64,000 nt of DNA from NCBI RefSeq assembly GCF_017302985.1, contig NZ_JAFIMU010000007.1, positions 558,001-622,000 on the forward strand. The letters run 5' to 3'. This DNA is from Corallococcus macrosporus (GTDB lineage: Bacteria > Myxococcota > Myxococcia > Myxococcales > Myxococcaceae). Shown here one piece after another: positions 16,118 to 24,995 of the stretch. The translations under genes and the position numbers were made by a program. A model generated the notes under the pieces. That model had not been told where the DNA came from. It saw only the letters and a list, made by a program, of their open reading frames with translations, and did no database searches. Within the stretch, counting starts at the first letter, position 1, and every line of letters starts with the position of its first letter.

Positions 16118-16690
16118 ATGGTGAGACGCTACTTTGACTTGAAGATCGACGTGTACGTGAAGGGGCGTTGGTATCTCTCAGAACCAACAGACCTTTCGGG
16201 TCGACAGATTGACGACATCTGGCAATTTCTTGACGGAAGGAGAATTGCCGACCCAGGGCCCTTATCCATACCGCTTTCCAGACCCGGCAAGGCGCTCGAT
16301 ATCGACTTTGCCGGCGCAGGTCAGGCTCCAATCGTGAATGCGTTGGTTGCGAGAGTATTTCGTGATTTGGCACCCAACGACGTGCAGCTCTTTCCCGTGA
16401 AAATTGAGGGGCAGGCCGAGCCTTTTTTCCTCCTGAACATTGCGCGCACGGTTCGAGCCATTGACGACGCGGCATGCGAAGAAGCTCGACGGTGGGCACC
16501 GGAAGATGATGAGCCTGAAAAGGTTGGTCAATACCATGTCGTCTCCGGTCTTCGCATAGACAAGGCGAAGGTTGAATCTGAGCGTGTATTTCGTTTATGG
16601 GGATGGCCCCTGCCAATCGTCGTCGACGAAGAAATCAAGGAAGCGCTGGAGCGGGTTGGCGCCTCGGGTGCTCGTTTCGACGAGGTCTAA
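16118..16690 (+). CDS. sitI: Immunity protein, imm11/DUF1629 family (SitI-like)
   Basis: The 190-residue protein shows the full imm11 pattern: RRYFDLKIDVYVKGRWYL, RPGKALDIDFAG, a FFLLNIARTVRAID block, KVGQYHVVSGL and the C-terminal VDEEIKEALERVGASG. It follows the SitA-like toxin by 3 bases and is presumably its cognate immunity. It acts in the cytoplasm, where the transferred CTD would arrive. Base composition is less GC-rich than the surrounding chromosome. Confidence 0.82.
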   Translation: MVRRYFDLKIDVYVKGRWYLSEPTDLSGRQIDDIWQFLDGRRIADPGPLSIPLSRPGKALDIDFAGAGQAPIVNALVARVFRDLAPNDVQLFPVKIEGQAEPFFLLNIARTVRAIDDAACEEARRWAPEDDEPEKVGQYHVVSGLRIDKAKVESERVFRLWGWPLPIVVDEEIKEALERVGASGARFDEV

Positions 16691-16881
16691 ACCGTCCCCC
16701 ATAGTTGCTGAACATGCCCCGACGCCGCTCACAGTCGCGTCGGAGCGTTCTGCTTGCAGGAGGGGCTCTCCTCTGGGGCGAGCTGGATAGTTAGGGACCG
16801 TTGTCCGTGATCCTGGGGTAAAACGTCCCACTGCGCGCGTGTCCGCGATGGTAGCCTTCCCCCTCGGGAGGTCATGCACCA

Positions 16882-17751
16882 TTGCTCCAACCGTTCAGAT
16901 TGGCCCTTGCGCTCGCGCTCGTCTCGGGAGCTGCTGCGGGGGCTGAGCCGGCATCGGGGGCGCGCGTTGACCGTAAGCGCCCCGTCACCGTCGCCAGCAC
17001 GCCCACCGAACCGCTGCCCGTCGTCCACGTTGCGGGGGACACGCCGACGCTGTTCCTGTTCTCCTCGCCGATCCAACGGAAGACCCTGACCTTCGACGAG
17101 TCCCGGATTCGCGTCCTGGATGCCGGCGAACGGTCGATCGTCGTTCAGCCCGTGGCCAATCTCGGCGACGGCGAGCGTCAGGAGATCGGGGTCTTCTTCG
17201 CCGACGGCCGAGCGCCAGCACGGGCCGCCTTCGTGCTCGTGACCGACCCTGCCGAAGTGGACTCGCGGATCGACGTGCAGCGCCCCACGTCGCCGAACGA
17301 GACCTGTCCGACGGACGCTCACGCCCCGGTGCCGAAGCCCGAAGACTTCGTGTTGCTTGGTTTCGTAGACGGGCAAGGCGTCACAACCTCTAGCATCAAA
17401 GGCAAGAAGGACTTTGCTCAGGGCTTCGCGTCAGTCAATCCAACTTCCTATCGGGGCAAGGGTTGGATTCTGGTGGACGTAGGAATCTGGAATGAATCCG
17501 ATCGGCCAGCCTGGACACCACGAGAGGCGACGTTCACGGGGCGTGTCGGCATGCCTTTTCGGGGACGGATCGTGACAGACAGGAAGGGTGCGATCCCACC
17601 TGGAGAGATTGGGCGCGTGCTCGCGGTCGCCGAAATTCAAGAGTCGGACGCAAGCCTTGTTTTCACCCTGGAATTGCGGGGGGATGGGGGCCGCAGTTTG
17701 ACGATTCCTGACGTGCGCTTTCCGAAGCATGGGACAGGGGGCACTCCATGA
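16882..17751 (+). CDS. DUF2381 (TIGR02268) family exported protein
   Basis: The start is a TTG 10 bases after GGGAGG; an out-of-frame ATG lies between them. The 289-residue product has a signal peptide (LALALALVSGAAAGAEP) and the layout of the myxobacterial TIGR02268 family: a beta-strand pattern around TPTLFLFSSPI, then the RPTSPNETCPTD region and a C-terminal ELRGDGGRSLTIPDV. The family is found next to Ser/Thr kinases, as here, where the stop overlaps the kinase start by 4 bp. Function is unknown; an extracytoplasmic sensor partner of the kinase is an inference. Confidence 0.75.
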   Translation: MLQPFRLALALALVSGAAAGAEPASGARVDRKRPVTVASTPTEPLPVVHVAGDTPTLFLFSSPIQRKTLTFDESRIRVLDAGERSIVVQPVANLGDGERQEIGVFFADGRAPARAAFVLVTDPAEVDSRIDVQRPTSPNETCPTDAHAPVPKPEDFVLLGFVDGQGVTTSSIKGKKDFAQGFASVNPTSYRGKGWILVDVGIWNESDRPAWTPREATFTGRVGMPFRGRIVTDRKGAIPPGEIGRVLAVAEIQESDASLVFTLELRGDGGRSLTIPDVRFPKHGTGGTP

Positions 17752-19559
17752 CGCCGACGCCGACGGGGGCGCCGCCCGACACCCTCATTGACGGATGGCA
17801 GGTTTCCAGGGAACTCGGCAACGGTGGCTTTGCCCGCGTCTTCCTCGGAGAGAAGAACAGCAAGCGCGGTGCGATCAAGGTGGCGCGTCACCGGGAAGTG
17901 AGCGGCGATCTCAAGCAGACCCATGCCCGGACCTTGCGCGAGTTGACGGCTCTTCTCATGCTGGATCACCCGAACATCGTCCGCCCGCAGGGGCATGGCT
18001 ACACGGCGACCGGCAACGTGTACCTTGCGCTTGACTACGTGGACGGCTGGACGCTCGCAGAGTGGGCAGAGCGAAAACACCCCACGATTCGTGAGTTCCT
18101 GAGCGTCTTTGAAAAGATTGCCGGTGCGCTGTCTTACATGCACAGTCGGGGCGTGCTGCATCGGGATTTGAAGTTGCTCAATGTCCTGATCCGCAAGAGT
18201 GACGGCGAGCCTGTCATTATCGATTTTAGCTGCGCGACCTACGCCCTTGCAGAAGACATGACGAATGGGGGCCTGCCTCCCGGCACGGACCGCTACCGCG
18301 CACCAGAACAGTTCCAATTCCTGCGCGAGCACAAGGACGAGCACCGGGCCCGCTATGCCTTCCAGGTCGCCGACGAGATTTTCGCCGTTGGCGTCATGCT
18401 GCATGAGTTGCTGACAGATCCGCGACCGACAGAGTTCCGCCCGCGCTTCGCCCTGAACAGCCAACAATTCGAGCCGCCGCCGCCCCGACTCGCGAACGCT
18501 CGTGTTCCCGAGGTGCTGAGCGATCTCGTCGAAAGCCTCCTGGATCGGGACCCTTCACGGCGCCCGGTCGACACGGAAGCACTTCGTCGCGAGTTCGCGG
18601 ATCTCCGGGCCGACCCAATCGCCGACTACGACGTGCCGGCGCATCCGCCATCGGAACAGCATCCGTCCGAGCCCGACACACGGGGGCCACTCGGAGCGCC
18701 GCTCCCTATCGGCCCCGCCCCCCTCAAGTTGCACGTCGCCCTGATGAAGCGCCCGCACAAACCGGCAAGGTGGCTCGTGGCCGCTGCGGGTGTCGTCGCG
18801 CTCGTCGTGGCTGCGGCCCTCTGGGGCCCATCAGCCGAGAGTCCCGCCCCGCCTCCCGAGCCCCGCGTCGCGGCAAGCCCGCGCCCTCCCAAGGCTCCCC
18901 ATTCCACGCCGCCCATGGCAGCCCCTCCTGCTATGTCACCTCCTGGCCCGTCGCCCGTGACAGCCCCTGGGCCGGCAATCGCCGCTGTTCCGAAGGAAGG
19001 ATCCGCTTTGAAGAACCCCGCCCCCGAAGTCCTGACCCAAGGACGCACGCCCCGCATGCCGAAGAAGTTCGTTGCTGCCGCTGAGTGCGCATCGCTATCG
19101 CTCGTCGCGGCGCTGGCGGCGGGTTGTCCGGGCGCCCAGATCCGGCCCGAGTCCTTCACCTGCCCGGCTGGGGCGAAAGAGGCCATGCGGGAGAATCTCC
19201 ACTGGACGGGCGGCGACCGATTCGCGCTCCTCCTCGACGACCGCTATGGGCACGAAGACGTCTGGTTCACGGCTGGCGCGGAGGTGGTGGGGATCGTCCC
19301 GAAGGGCATGAACATCAGGCGGCAGCGGGAGGTCGCCCCTGTCGGAACACGCTTCTACGGGAGGGCTTACTACCTGTCCGACAAGATGGGCCGCGCTGAC
19401 GGGCCGGCGCTCGTCATCCGGTATGAACGCGTGAAGCTCCCGGGGCAGGACGAGCAACCTGTTTGCTTCGTGGTTGAGGCGACGGCCGAAGCGTTCAAGG
19501 ACGGCAAGGTGAAGGCGTTCAACTTGGACGGCGGAGGCGTCGTGGACCGCTGGCCCTGA
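17748..19559 (+). CDS. Membrane Ser/Thr protein kinase with C-terminal exported domain
   Basis: The 603-residue protein has a kinase domain over about residues 15-285. It contains GNGGFARV, K44, HRDLKLLN (D140, N145), DFS in place of DFG (D159), RAPEQ and DEIFAVGVMLHELL. A disordered Pro-rich segment flanks one membrane helix at about 342-361. The C-terminal 150 residues lie outside and contain an SH3-like stretch near PKGMNIRRQREVAPVG. The key catalytic residues are present, so it is probably active. It is coupled to the upstream DUF2381 gene, which may supply the extracytoplasmic ligand-binding partner. Confidence 0.88.
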   Translation: MTPTPTGAPPDTLIDGWQVSRELGNGGFARVFLGEKNSKRGAIKVARHREVSGDLKQTHARTLRELTALLMLDHPNIVRPQGHGYTATGNVYLALDYVDGWTLAEWAERKHPTIREFLSVFEKIAGALSYMHSRGVLHRDLKLLNVLIRKSDGEPVIIDFSCATYALAEDMTNGGLPPGTDRYRAPEQFQFLREHKDEHRARYAFQVADEIFAVGVMLHELLTDPRPTEFRPRFALNSQQFEPPPPRLANARVPEVLSDLVESLLDRDPSRRPVDTEALRREFADLRADPIADYDVPAHPPSEQHPSEPDTRGPLGAPLPIGPAPLKLHVALMKRPHKPARWLVAAAGVVALVVAAALWGPSAESPAPPPEPRVAASPRPPKAPHSTPPMAAPPAMSPPGPSPVTAPGPAIAAVPKEGSALKNPAPEVLTQGRTPRMPKKFVAAAECASLSLVAALAAGCPGAQIRPESFTCPAGAKEAMRENLHWTGGDRFALLLDDRYGHEDVWFTAGAEVVGIVPKGMNIRRQREVAPVGTRFYGRAYYLSDKMGRADGPALVIRYERVKLPGQDEQPVCFVVEATAEAFKDGKVKAFNLDGGGVVDRWP

Positions 19560-19723
19560 GCGCCTCGCGAGTGACATACCGGGTAGGTGCTCGATTTCGG
19601 CCGCCCTCTCGCTGGATGCCATAGGACCTATCAGGGTAGTTTCCCCGGAGCCCATCCCACGGGTAATCTGCTCCGCGCAACGCGTTGGCTTCGGTGCCAG
19701 CGCGAGCAAGTGGAGGCACGAGC

Positions 19724-20881
19724 ATGCCGGCAATCGAGTTCAAGGTTCCCCGAGGGGCGATTCTCTTCACGACAGGCGGCTTTCGGTACGAGTTCCGCGA
19801 AGACCTGGGCGAAGCGCACCACGGGCTGAGCCTCTTCGTCGCGCGGCGCCGGACGCTGGAGGGGAACCACCCCCGGGGGAAGGTGCTGCTCAAGGCGGTT
19901 GGCCCCCAGACGGGCCACGAGGGGGCGCGCATCAAGCGGGCAAGGGTAAGGCTCGAAGAGCAGGTGCGTCTTGCGACCTTCCTCAACCATCCGGGGCTCC
20001 TTCGCGTCCACGGGATGCACAAGGCGGAAGGGTGCTGGTACGTCATCACCGATCATCCGTCAGGGCACAGCGTGAGCGACATGCTGACGCTCGCTGCGGA
20101 GTGCGGGCGCCGGTTCTCGCCCCTGTTCGCGCTGTACGTGGGTGCGAAGGTGGCTGCGGCCCTTGAGCACGCCCACGAGGCCACGGACGGCGAGGGGAAG
20201 CCCCTCAACATCGTTCACCGGGCCGTCGACGTGGGGACCATCTTCGTTGACTGGAAGGGCGGCGTGCAGGTTGCCGACTTCGGACTCGCCCTGTCGGACT
20301 TGCCTGGGCGCGTTTCATCCACGGTGCGCCGTCCGCTGGGGGATGCGTTCTACTCTTCCCCCGAAATGCTTCTGACCGGGCGTGTGGATGCACGTTCGGA
20401 CCTCTTCGCGCTCGGCGTCGTCATGCTCGAAATCGCGACGGGGAGGAACCTTCTCGACGCTCCGGACGACCTGACCGAAGAGGTGAAGGGCTCGCTGTCG
20501 GTCAGGCAGCGCGTGCGCGTCCGGCGTGCCATCCGACGAGCCCGCCTCGCGAACAGTCACCCCATGGTTGAAGACGTGATCTGGCGCGCGGCGACCTACT
20601 CGCAGGCGGACCTGGACGCGTTGATGGAGAACCTCCCGCAGGGGTTGCGGGTGACGTTGGGCCGGCTTCTTCAACCGAAGCCCGCTGACCGCTACCAGTC
20701 GGCGCGCGAGCTGGCGTCGGACCTTCGCCGATGGCTGGGGGAAGGCGAAGTCTACGGCCCCGACGAAGCGGAAGCCGAGTTGCTCATGCTCATGAAGCTG
20801 GCCGGCGAGGCGCTGACCGATCTGGGCATTCGGCGTCCCCAAGGCTTTGAGGCGTCCCAGGACGAAATCAGCACGAACTAG
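19724..20881 (+). CDS. Kinase-fold protein lacking the catalytic Asp (pseudokinase)
   Basis: GGAGG 7 bases before the ATG fixes the start and gives 385 residues. The kinase fold is evident from KVLLKAVG, VQVADFGLALSDL (D185), YSSPEMLLTGRVDARSDLF and ALGVVMLEIATGR. At the catalytic loop the sequence is HRAVDVGTIF instead of HRDxxxxNI, so the catalytic Asp (position 167) is Ala and the Mg-binding Asn is Thr. It probably works as a binding or scaffold protein, perhaps for the upstream kinase. There is no membrane helix. Confidence 0.8.
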   Translation: MPAIEFKVPRGAILFTTGGFRYEFREDLGEAHHGLSLFVARRRTLEGNHPRGKVLLKAVGPQTGHEGARIKRARVRLEEQVRLATFLNHPGLLRVHGMHKAEGCWYVITDHPSGHSVSDMLTLAAECGRRFSPLFALYVGAKVAAALEHAHEATDGEGKPLNIVHRAVDVGTIFVDWKGGVQVADFGLALSDLPGRVSSTVRRPLGDAFYSSPEMLLTGRVDARSDLFALGVVMLEIATGRNLLDAPDDLTEEVKGSLSVRQRVRVRRAIRRARLANSHPMVEDVIWRAATYSQADLDALMENLPQGLRVTLGRLLQPKPADRYQSARELASDLRRWLGEGEVYGPDEAEAELLMLMKLAGEALTDLGIRRPQGFEASQDEISTN

Positions 20882-20892
20882 CAGGGCGTCCA

Positions 20893-20925
20893 GGTGCCAC
20901 CCCTTACGGCCCGAGGGGTGGCGCC
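20893..20925 (+). terminator. Hairpin after the pseudokinase gene
   Basis: GCCACCCCT pairs perfectly with AGGGGTGGC around a 9-base loop, extended by GGT/GCC with one wobble. No T-run follows. It sits between convergent genes. Confidence 0.6.
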
Positions 20926-21023
20926 ATGACCGCGAGGCCCGCGTCCGACATGTCCGGCCTGGACGAGCCCCAGCGCTTACCGCGAAACTCTCGTCGACGT
21001 GGCCCGCCTGGACGTGGCGTGCT

Positions 21024-21245
21024 TCAGCTGACGGCCTTTCCGACTAGGCCGCCTGCGCCAAAGCCCAGCATCCCACCGACCAGCGCGAAGGGTGCAAGCG
21101 GGGTGAGCAGGAGGACGGCCGTTGTCCCTGCTCCGCCGACTACAGCGCCAACGAGCATATTCTTATTCTTTTTTGCGACGGGGATGCTCACCCCTGCCGC
21201 ATTGATGTCGACGGTGCTCCGCTTTTCCTTGGTGATGTTCGGCAT
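21024..21245 (-). CDS. Small glycine-rich membrane protein
   Basis: I start at the ATG 7 bases after AAGGA; an upstream TTG is too close to that site. The 73-residue product has a lysine-rich N-terminus and one long glycine/alanine-rich hydrophobic hairpin (MLVGAVVGGAG ... GFGAGGLVGKAV) at about residues 29-72. It is reminiscent of small glycine-zipper or holin-like proteins, but no family was recognised. It is the last gene before attR and reads leftward. Confidence 0.55.
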   Translation of the reverse strand: MPNITKEKRSTVDINAAGVSIPVAKKNKNMLVGAVVGGAGTTAVLLLTPLAPFALVGGMLGFGAGGLVGKAVS

Positions 21246-21614
21246 CTTCAATTCCTTGTGTCACCTCTTCTTCGCTCTATTGCGAATCTTAGAGGGCAAC
21301 GAGTAAGGAGAAGGACCAAGCGAAAATTCCTTAGCTGAGCGCACGTTCGGCCGTGTGCTGAGCGAGGGGCCGTCTGAAAGGCTGTGAAGTTTTTCGTTGA
21401 GTCGGCCCGTAGCGGACCAGTGTCCAGCCTCGACGCTCGCCACGAGACCTCAGCACTCACCACTTCCGCCATGTTGCACGTATGTCGCATGAGCCTGCGG
21501 AATGGTCTGGAACGGGGCGGGACACCAGGGGACGCGGCGGGATATCGAACCTAAGTCGTTCCGGGCGGTTACGAGGTAAGGGCGCGATTCTGTTGGGAGT
21601 TTCGCACCGCCCGG
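21246..21614 (+). other. Right end of the element without genes
   Basis: No supported coding region. Short frames reading like GIEPAPGGAKLPTESR on the minus strand are the usual artefact of translating tRNA-derived sequence. The stretch contains the right copy of the 16-bp end repeat and leads into the attR core. Confidence 0.5.
21476..21491 (+). repeat. Right copy of the 16-bp end repeat
   Basis: Exact match to 5730-5745 in the same orientation, 124 bases before the attR core. A possible integrase or excisionase binding site. Confidence 0.5.
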
Positions 21615-21641
21615 TGCGGGTTCGATTCCCGCCTTCGGCAC
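21615..21641 (+). repeat. attR core: copy of the tRNA 3' end
   Basis: Matches 5654-5680 with one mismatch in the T loop. Upstream sequence is not tRNA, so only the 3' end was duplicated, as expected at the far end of an integrated element. Confidence 0.85.
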
Positions 21642-21829
21642 ACGCATGGGCAGTCAGCTTCTGCACGTTCAGCTGGCCCCCAGGTCGTACCCGCGCGTTT
21701 TAAAGCATTGATTCGCGGGGTCCTCGTCTCCTCTGACGTGCGGGCACTTCATTCCAGCCCGCGCCGTGATGACGCGCGCGCCATTCCGGAGCGCCAGCGT
21801 TTCGAGGGGGACGAGACTTGAACCGAGGC

Positions 21830-23722
21830 ATGCACGTCCGAACCGCTTTCCTCCTGGTGTCCCTGGGAGTGTTGTCCATTGCCTGCGGGGGCTCCACCCC
21901 GCCGCCTCCGGCACCTCCCCCGCCACCCGAGAATCTGCGCCCGGTGGCCCGTGCGGGCTCCTCCCAGGAGGGGGTGGTGGACCAGGCCGTGGAGCTGGAC
22001 GGCAGCGCGAGCAGCGACCCGGAGGGACAGCCGCTCAGCCATGCGTGGACCGTCGTCGCCGCCCCGTCCGGCAGCAAGGCCGCGCTCTCCCAGCAGTCCT
22101 CCGCGAAGCCGTCCTTCACCCCTGACCTGGAGGGCGGCTACGTCCTCAGGCTGGTGGTCAGCGACGGTACGCACGAGTCCGAGCCGGCCTTCCTCACGCT
22201 CTCCGTGCGGAGCGCCGCACCTACCGCGCGCCCGGGCACGTCTCGCGCCGTGCTCAGCCGCAAGCCCGTGACGCTGGATGGCAGCGCGAGCTCGTCCTCG
22301 ACGGGCGAGCCCGTCACCTTCGCCTGGTCCTTCGCGTCGGTGCCCGAGGGCAGCGCCGCCACGCTGCGGGATGACACCGCGATGAAGCCCACCTTCATCC
22401 CCGACCAGGACGGCGACTACGTCGTCAGGCTCGTCGTCAGCGACGGGAAGCGCGCCTCCGCGCCGGCACTCGTCAAGGTGACGGCAGAGAACCGGGCGCC
22501 GGTGGCGGACGCCGGTGCCGACCGCGTGGGCATCGTCGGCACGTCCGCGACCGTGCGGGGAAAGGGACAGGACGAGAATGACGACACCCTGACCTTTGTC
22601 TGGACACTCAGCCGCAAGCCCACGGGCAGCACCGCCACCCTGCGGCAGGCCAATACCCAGACGCCGTCCCTCACGCTGGACGTCGAAGGCAGCTACGAGC
22701 TGTCACTCGTGGTGGAGGACGGCCGGGCCGCGAGCCTCGCGGATGCGGTGGTCATCACCGCCCAGCGCCCCTCCGTCCACAAACTCAGCCATCGCGTCAT
22801 CGACGCCGAGTACAGCAAGGCGCTCGACCGGGTGGTGATGGTCGCCACCAACCCCAACGCCCTCTACCTCTATGACCCGTCCACGCAGACGGAGACCTCG
22901 GTCGCCCTGCCCTCGACTCCCACCGCCGTCAGCGTGGGACCGGACGGCCTGTTCGCGGCGGTGGGGCATGACGCGAACATCTCCTATGTCGACCTCTCCG
23001 CGCCGCGGCTGGTGAAGACGGTTCCCGTCACCGCCGATGTCTTCGACGTCGTCCTCGCCGGGAATGGCTTCGCATATGTCTTTCCGCGCACGGACCAGTG
23101 GGTGTCCATCCATTGCATCGACCTGGCCTCCGGTGTGGAGACGCTGAGCAGTTTCTGGTCAATCCGTGCCGGCACCCGGGCGCGCCTGAATCCCAGCGGG
23201 ACGGCCGTCTACGGCGCGAACAACGGCCTGTCGCCGGACGACATCGAAAGGTATGACATCAGCGGCGGCACCGCGCAGGTGCGCTACGACTCGCCCTACC
23301 ACGGCGACTATTCCATGTGCGGGAACCTGTGGTTCTCCGAGGACGGAGCCCGCATCTTCACCGCCTGCGGCAACACCTTCCGCGCCTCCGACGCCAGGAA
23401 CGAGGACATGACGTACGCGGGCGCGCTCCCCGACCCGGTGTTCATCGGTCATCTGACCCACTCCACCGCGGCCGACCGCATCGCGCTGGTCCAGGGAAGT
23501 TCCTGGAGTAGCACGGGGGGGAAGGAGGTCCGGCTCTACCACCCGGACTTCCTCGGCTTCGACCAGAGCATTCCGTTGCCGCGCTTCCTGGTGAATGGCT
23601 CCTCGCACGACAGCTTCGGCCGCTTCGTCTTCTACTCCGCGGCGGGCGACAGGCTCATCACGGTGGTGCAGGCCGATCCGAACGCCGGCCTGCTGAACGA
23701 CTACGGCGTCGTCACCTTCTGA
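21830..23722 (+). CDS. Lipoprotein with PKD-like domains and a beta-propeller
   Basis: I use the ATG at 21830; a TTG at 21818 with a better-spaced GAGGGGG is an alternative. A signal peptide with lipobox SIAC is followed by a Pro-rich linker, then three PKD/Ig-like repeats of about 85 residues (ELDGSASSDPEGQ, TLDGSASSSSTGE, RGKGQDENDDTL). The C-terminal half resembles a WD/YVTN-type beta-propeller (NALYLYDPSTQTE, VSVGPDGLFAAVGHD). It is probably a surface or periplasmic binding protein of about 630 residues; ligand unknown. Fragments of a second copy occur at 24996-25185. Confidence 0.75.
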   Translation: MHVRTAFLLVSLGVLSIACGGSTPPPPAPPPPPENLRPVARAGSSQEGVVDQAVELDGSASSDPEGQPLSHAWTVVAAPSGSKAALSQQSSAKPSFTPDLEGGYVLRLVVSDGTHESEPAFLTLSVRSAAPTARPGTSRAVLSRKPVTLDGSASSSSTGEPVTFAWSFASVPEGSAATLRDDTAMKPTFIPDQDGDYVVRLVVSDGKRASAPALVKVTAENRAPVADAGADRVGIVGTSATVRGKGQDENDDTLTFVWTLSRKPTGSTATLRQANTQTPSLTLDVEGSYELSLVVEDGRAASLADAVVITAQRPSVHKLSHRVIDAEYSKALDRVVMVATNPNALYLYDPSTQTETSVALPSTPTAVSVGPDGLFAAVGHDANISYVDLSAPRLVKTVPVTADVFDVVLAGNGFAYVFPRTDQWVSIHCIDLASGVETLSSFWSIRAGTRARLNPSGTAVYGANNGLSPDDIERYDISGGTAQVRYDSPYHGDYSMCGNLWFSEDGARIFTACGNTFRASDARNEDMTYAGALPDPVFIGHLTHSTAADRIALVQGSSWSSTGGKEVRLYHPDFLGFDQSIPLPRFLVNGSSHDSFGRFVFYSAAGDRLITVVQADPNAGLLNDYGVVTF

Positions 23723-23743
23723 CCGCCGCGCACGGCTCCTTGC

Positions 23744-24961
23744 TCAAGGCGAATCCTCGGCAGGGCGCTCGGGGGTCAACTTCCACAGCTGCCCCGAGTC
23801 ATTGCAGCCTGTCTTGCCGAGGATGGGGATGTTGTTGGCCCGGCTGTCATTGACGATGTCCAATGACAGCGCGTCCCCCTGCGCCTGGGTCGTCAGCCGG
23901 TAGCTGCCGTTGGGCTCCGGGACCAGCTTCCATCGCTGCTCCGGAACCGGCGCCGATTTGACGAGGAGCGGGCGATTGCCGGCGGTGTTGGCCAGGGACA
24001 GGGTGGTTCCACGCCACTGGGTCGTCAGCCGGTAGAAGCCGTCGGCCTCCGGCGTCAGCTTCCACAGCTGCCCCGAGTACCGGCCCGTCCTGGCGAGGAT
24101 GGGCGTGTTGGCCTTGTCGTCCCCGAGAATGTCCAGCGACATGCCATCGCCCTGCCACAGGGTCGTCAGCCGGTAGTAGCAGCGGGCATCGACGGGGGCG
24201 GCCCCCGGCGGCGGGGTGGGCGCCGTGGGCGGGGTCGGTGCCGGAGTCGTGGGCAACTTCCACAGCTGCTGGAGCAACACGAGCATGTCCGGGTCATGCC
24301 GGGCCAGCTCTTCCCGTGTGAAGGGATAGAAGTCGTTGCGGCCGAAGAGCGCCTCCGAGTTCTCCGCGAAGTACTCCCCCACGTCGGTCATGGCATAGGC
24401 AGACTCGAAGGTGTTGGGCCGCTCGGCACTGCGCCAGCGCTCCACGCAGTCGTAGCTCCTGCTTGCCTTCGCGCGGTAATAGGCAGCCGCGAGGGCGGCG
24501 TGCTCCCAGCCGAGCACCTGGTCATGATAGGCGTGGCTGAGCTCGTGGAGCACGAACAAGGGCATCCGCTTGGATTCCTTCTCGAAGATGAGGACGTTCG
24601 CGAACTCGATGCTCTTCAACATCGCCAGGTTGTGACCGTTCTGGCGCAGCAAGTAGTCGCCCGCGTGGTACCAGGCCACCTCCGGCTCGTTGGGATAGGG
24701 CGGCGACATCCACAGCGTCACCTTGCGCAGCTGAGCCACGGGGCCCGAGGGAATGAGCCGGACGACCTCCTTGAGTTGCGCCGCCAGGAGCACCAGGGCC
24801 TTGTCCGTCAGGGGCTTGTTCGCCCCCGCCAGCAGGCGTTCATCGATGCGAACCGTCCACCCCTCCAAGGTCTGGGTCTTGTAGGTGGGAGCAGGGCTGG
24901 CCGAGGAGGCGACGCTCGCGAATGCCAGGGTGGCCAGCAGGAGCCATTTCGGAGAGGGCAT
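23744..24961 (-). CDS. Secreted HExxH metalloprotease-like protein with lectin-like repeats
   Basis: The start at 24961 gives 405 residues with a signal peptide (PKWLLLATLAFASVASSA). The N-terminal half has the zinc motif HELSH (H139, E140, H143) and downstream ALFGRNDFYPF text as in myxobacterial putative metallopeptidases. After a Pro/Thr linker the C-terminal half holds three repeats of the type YRLTTQWRGTTLSL ... QLWKLTPE, similar to ricin-type beta-trefoil repeats that bind glycans. It probably degrades or binds surface polymers outside the cell. It converges with the PKD lipoprotein gene. Confidence 0.72.
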   Translation of the reverse strand: MPSPKWLLLATLAFASVASSASPAPTYKTQTLEGWTVRIDERLLAGANKPLTDKALVLLAAQLKEVVRLIPSGPVAQLRKVTLWMSPPYPNEPEVAWYHAGDYLLRQNGHNLAMLKSIEFANVLIFEKESKRMPLFVLHELSHAYHDQVLGWEHAALAAAYYRAKASRSYDCVERWRSAERPNTFESAYAMTDVGEYFAENSEALFGRNDFYPFTREELARHDPDMLVLLQQLWKLPTTPAPTPPTAPTPPPGAAPVDARCYYRLTTLWQGDGMSLDILGDDKANTPILARTGRYSGQLWKLTPEADGFYRLTTQWRGTTLSLANTAGNRPLLVKSAPVPEQRWKLVPEPNGSYRLTTQAQGDALSLDIVNDSRANNIPILGKTGCNDSGQLWKLTPERPAEDSP

Positions 24962-24995
24962 GCCACATCGTACTCTCCGTGCGACAAGCGGCGCA

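Larger units (their letters stand above)
5680..21641 (+). mobile_element. 16-kb integrated satellite-like element carrying capsid and SitA toxin genes
   Basis: The element is bounded by 27-bp tRNA-end repeats, with the integrase and AlpA-like genes next to attL reading toward it. Its content includes a tandem-repeat control region, split sigma-like gene, HEPN gene, portal, prohead protease, major capsid protein, SitA-like toxin with imm11, DUF2381 protein, kinase and pseudokinase. Terminase, tail, lysis and recognisable replication genes are absent. It may be a phage satellite (capsid-forming PICI-like), a reduced prophage or a domesticated toxin island. Boundaries are directly visible; the lifestyle is inferred. 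Confidence 0.85.

Noticed and set aside
21450-21666. Minus-strand short proteins near attR
   Set aside because: Text such as GGNRTRTGRCETPN is the standard artefact from translating tRNA T-arm sequence.
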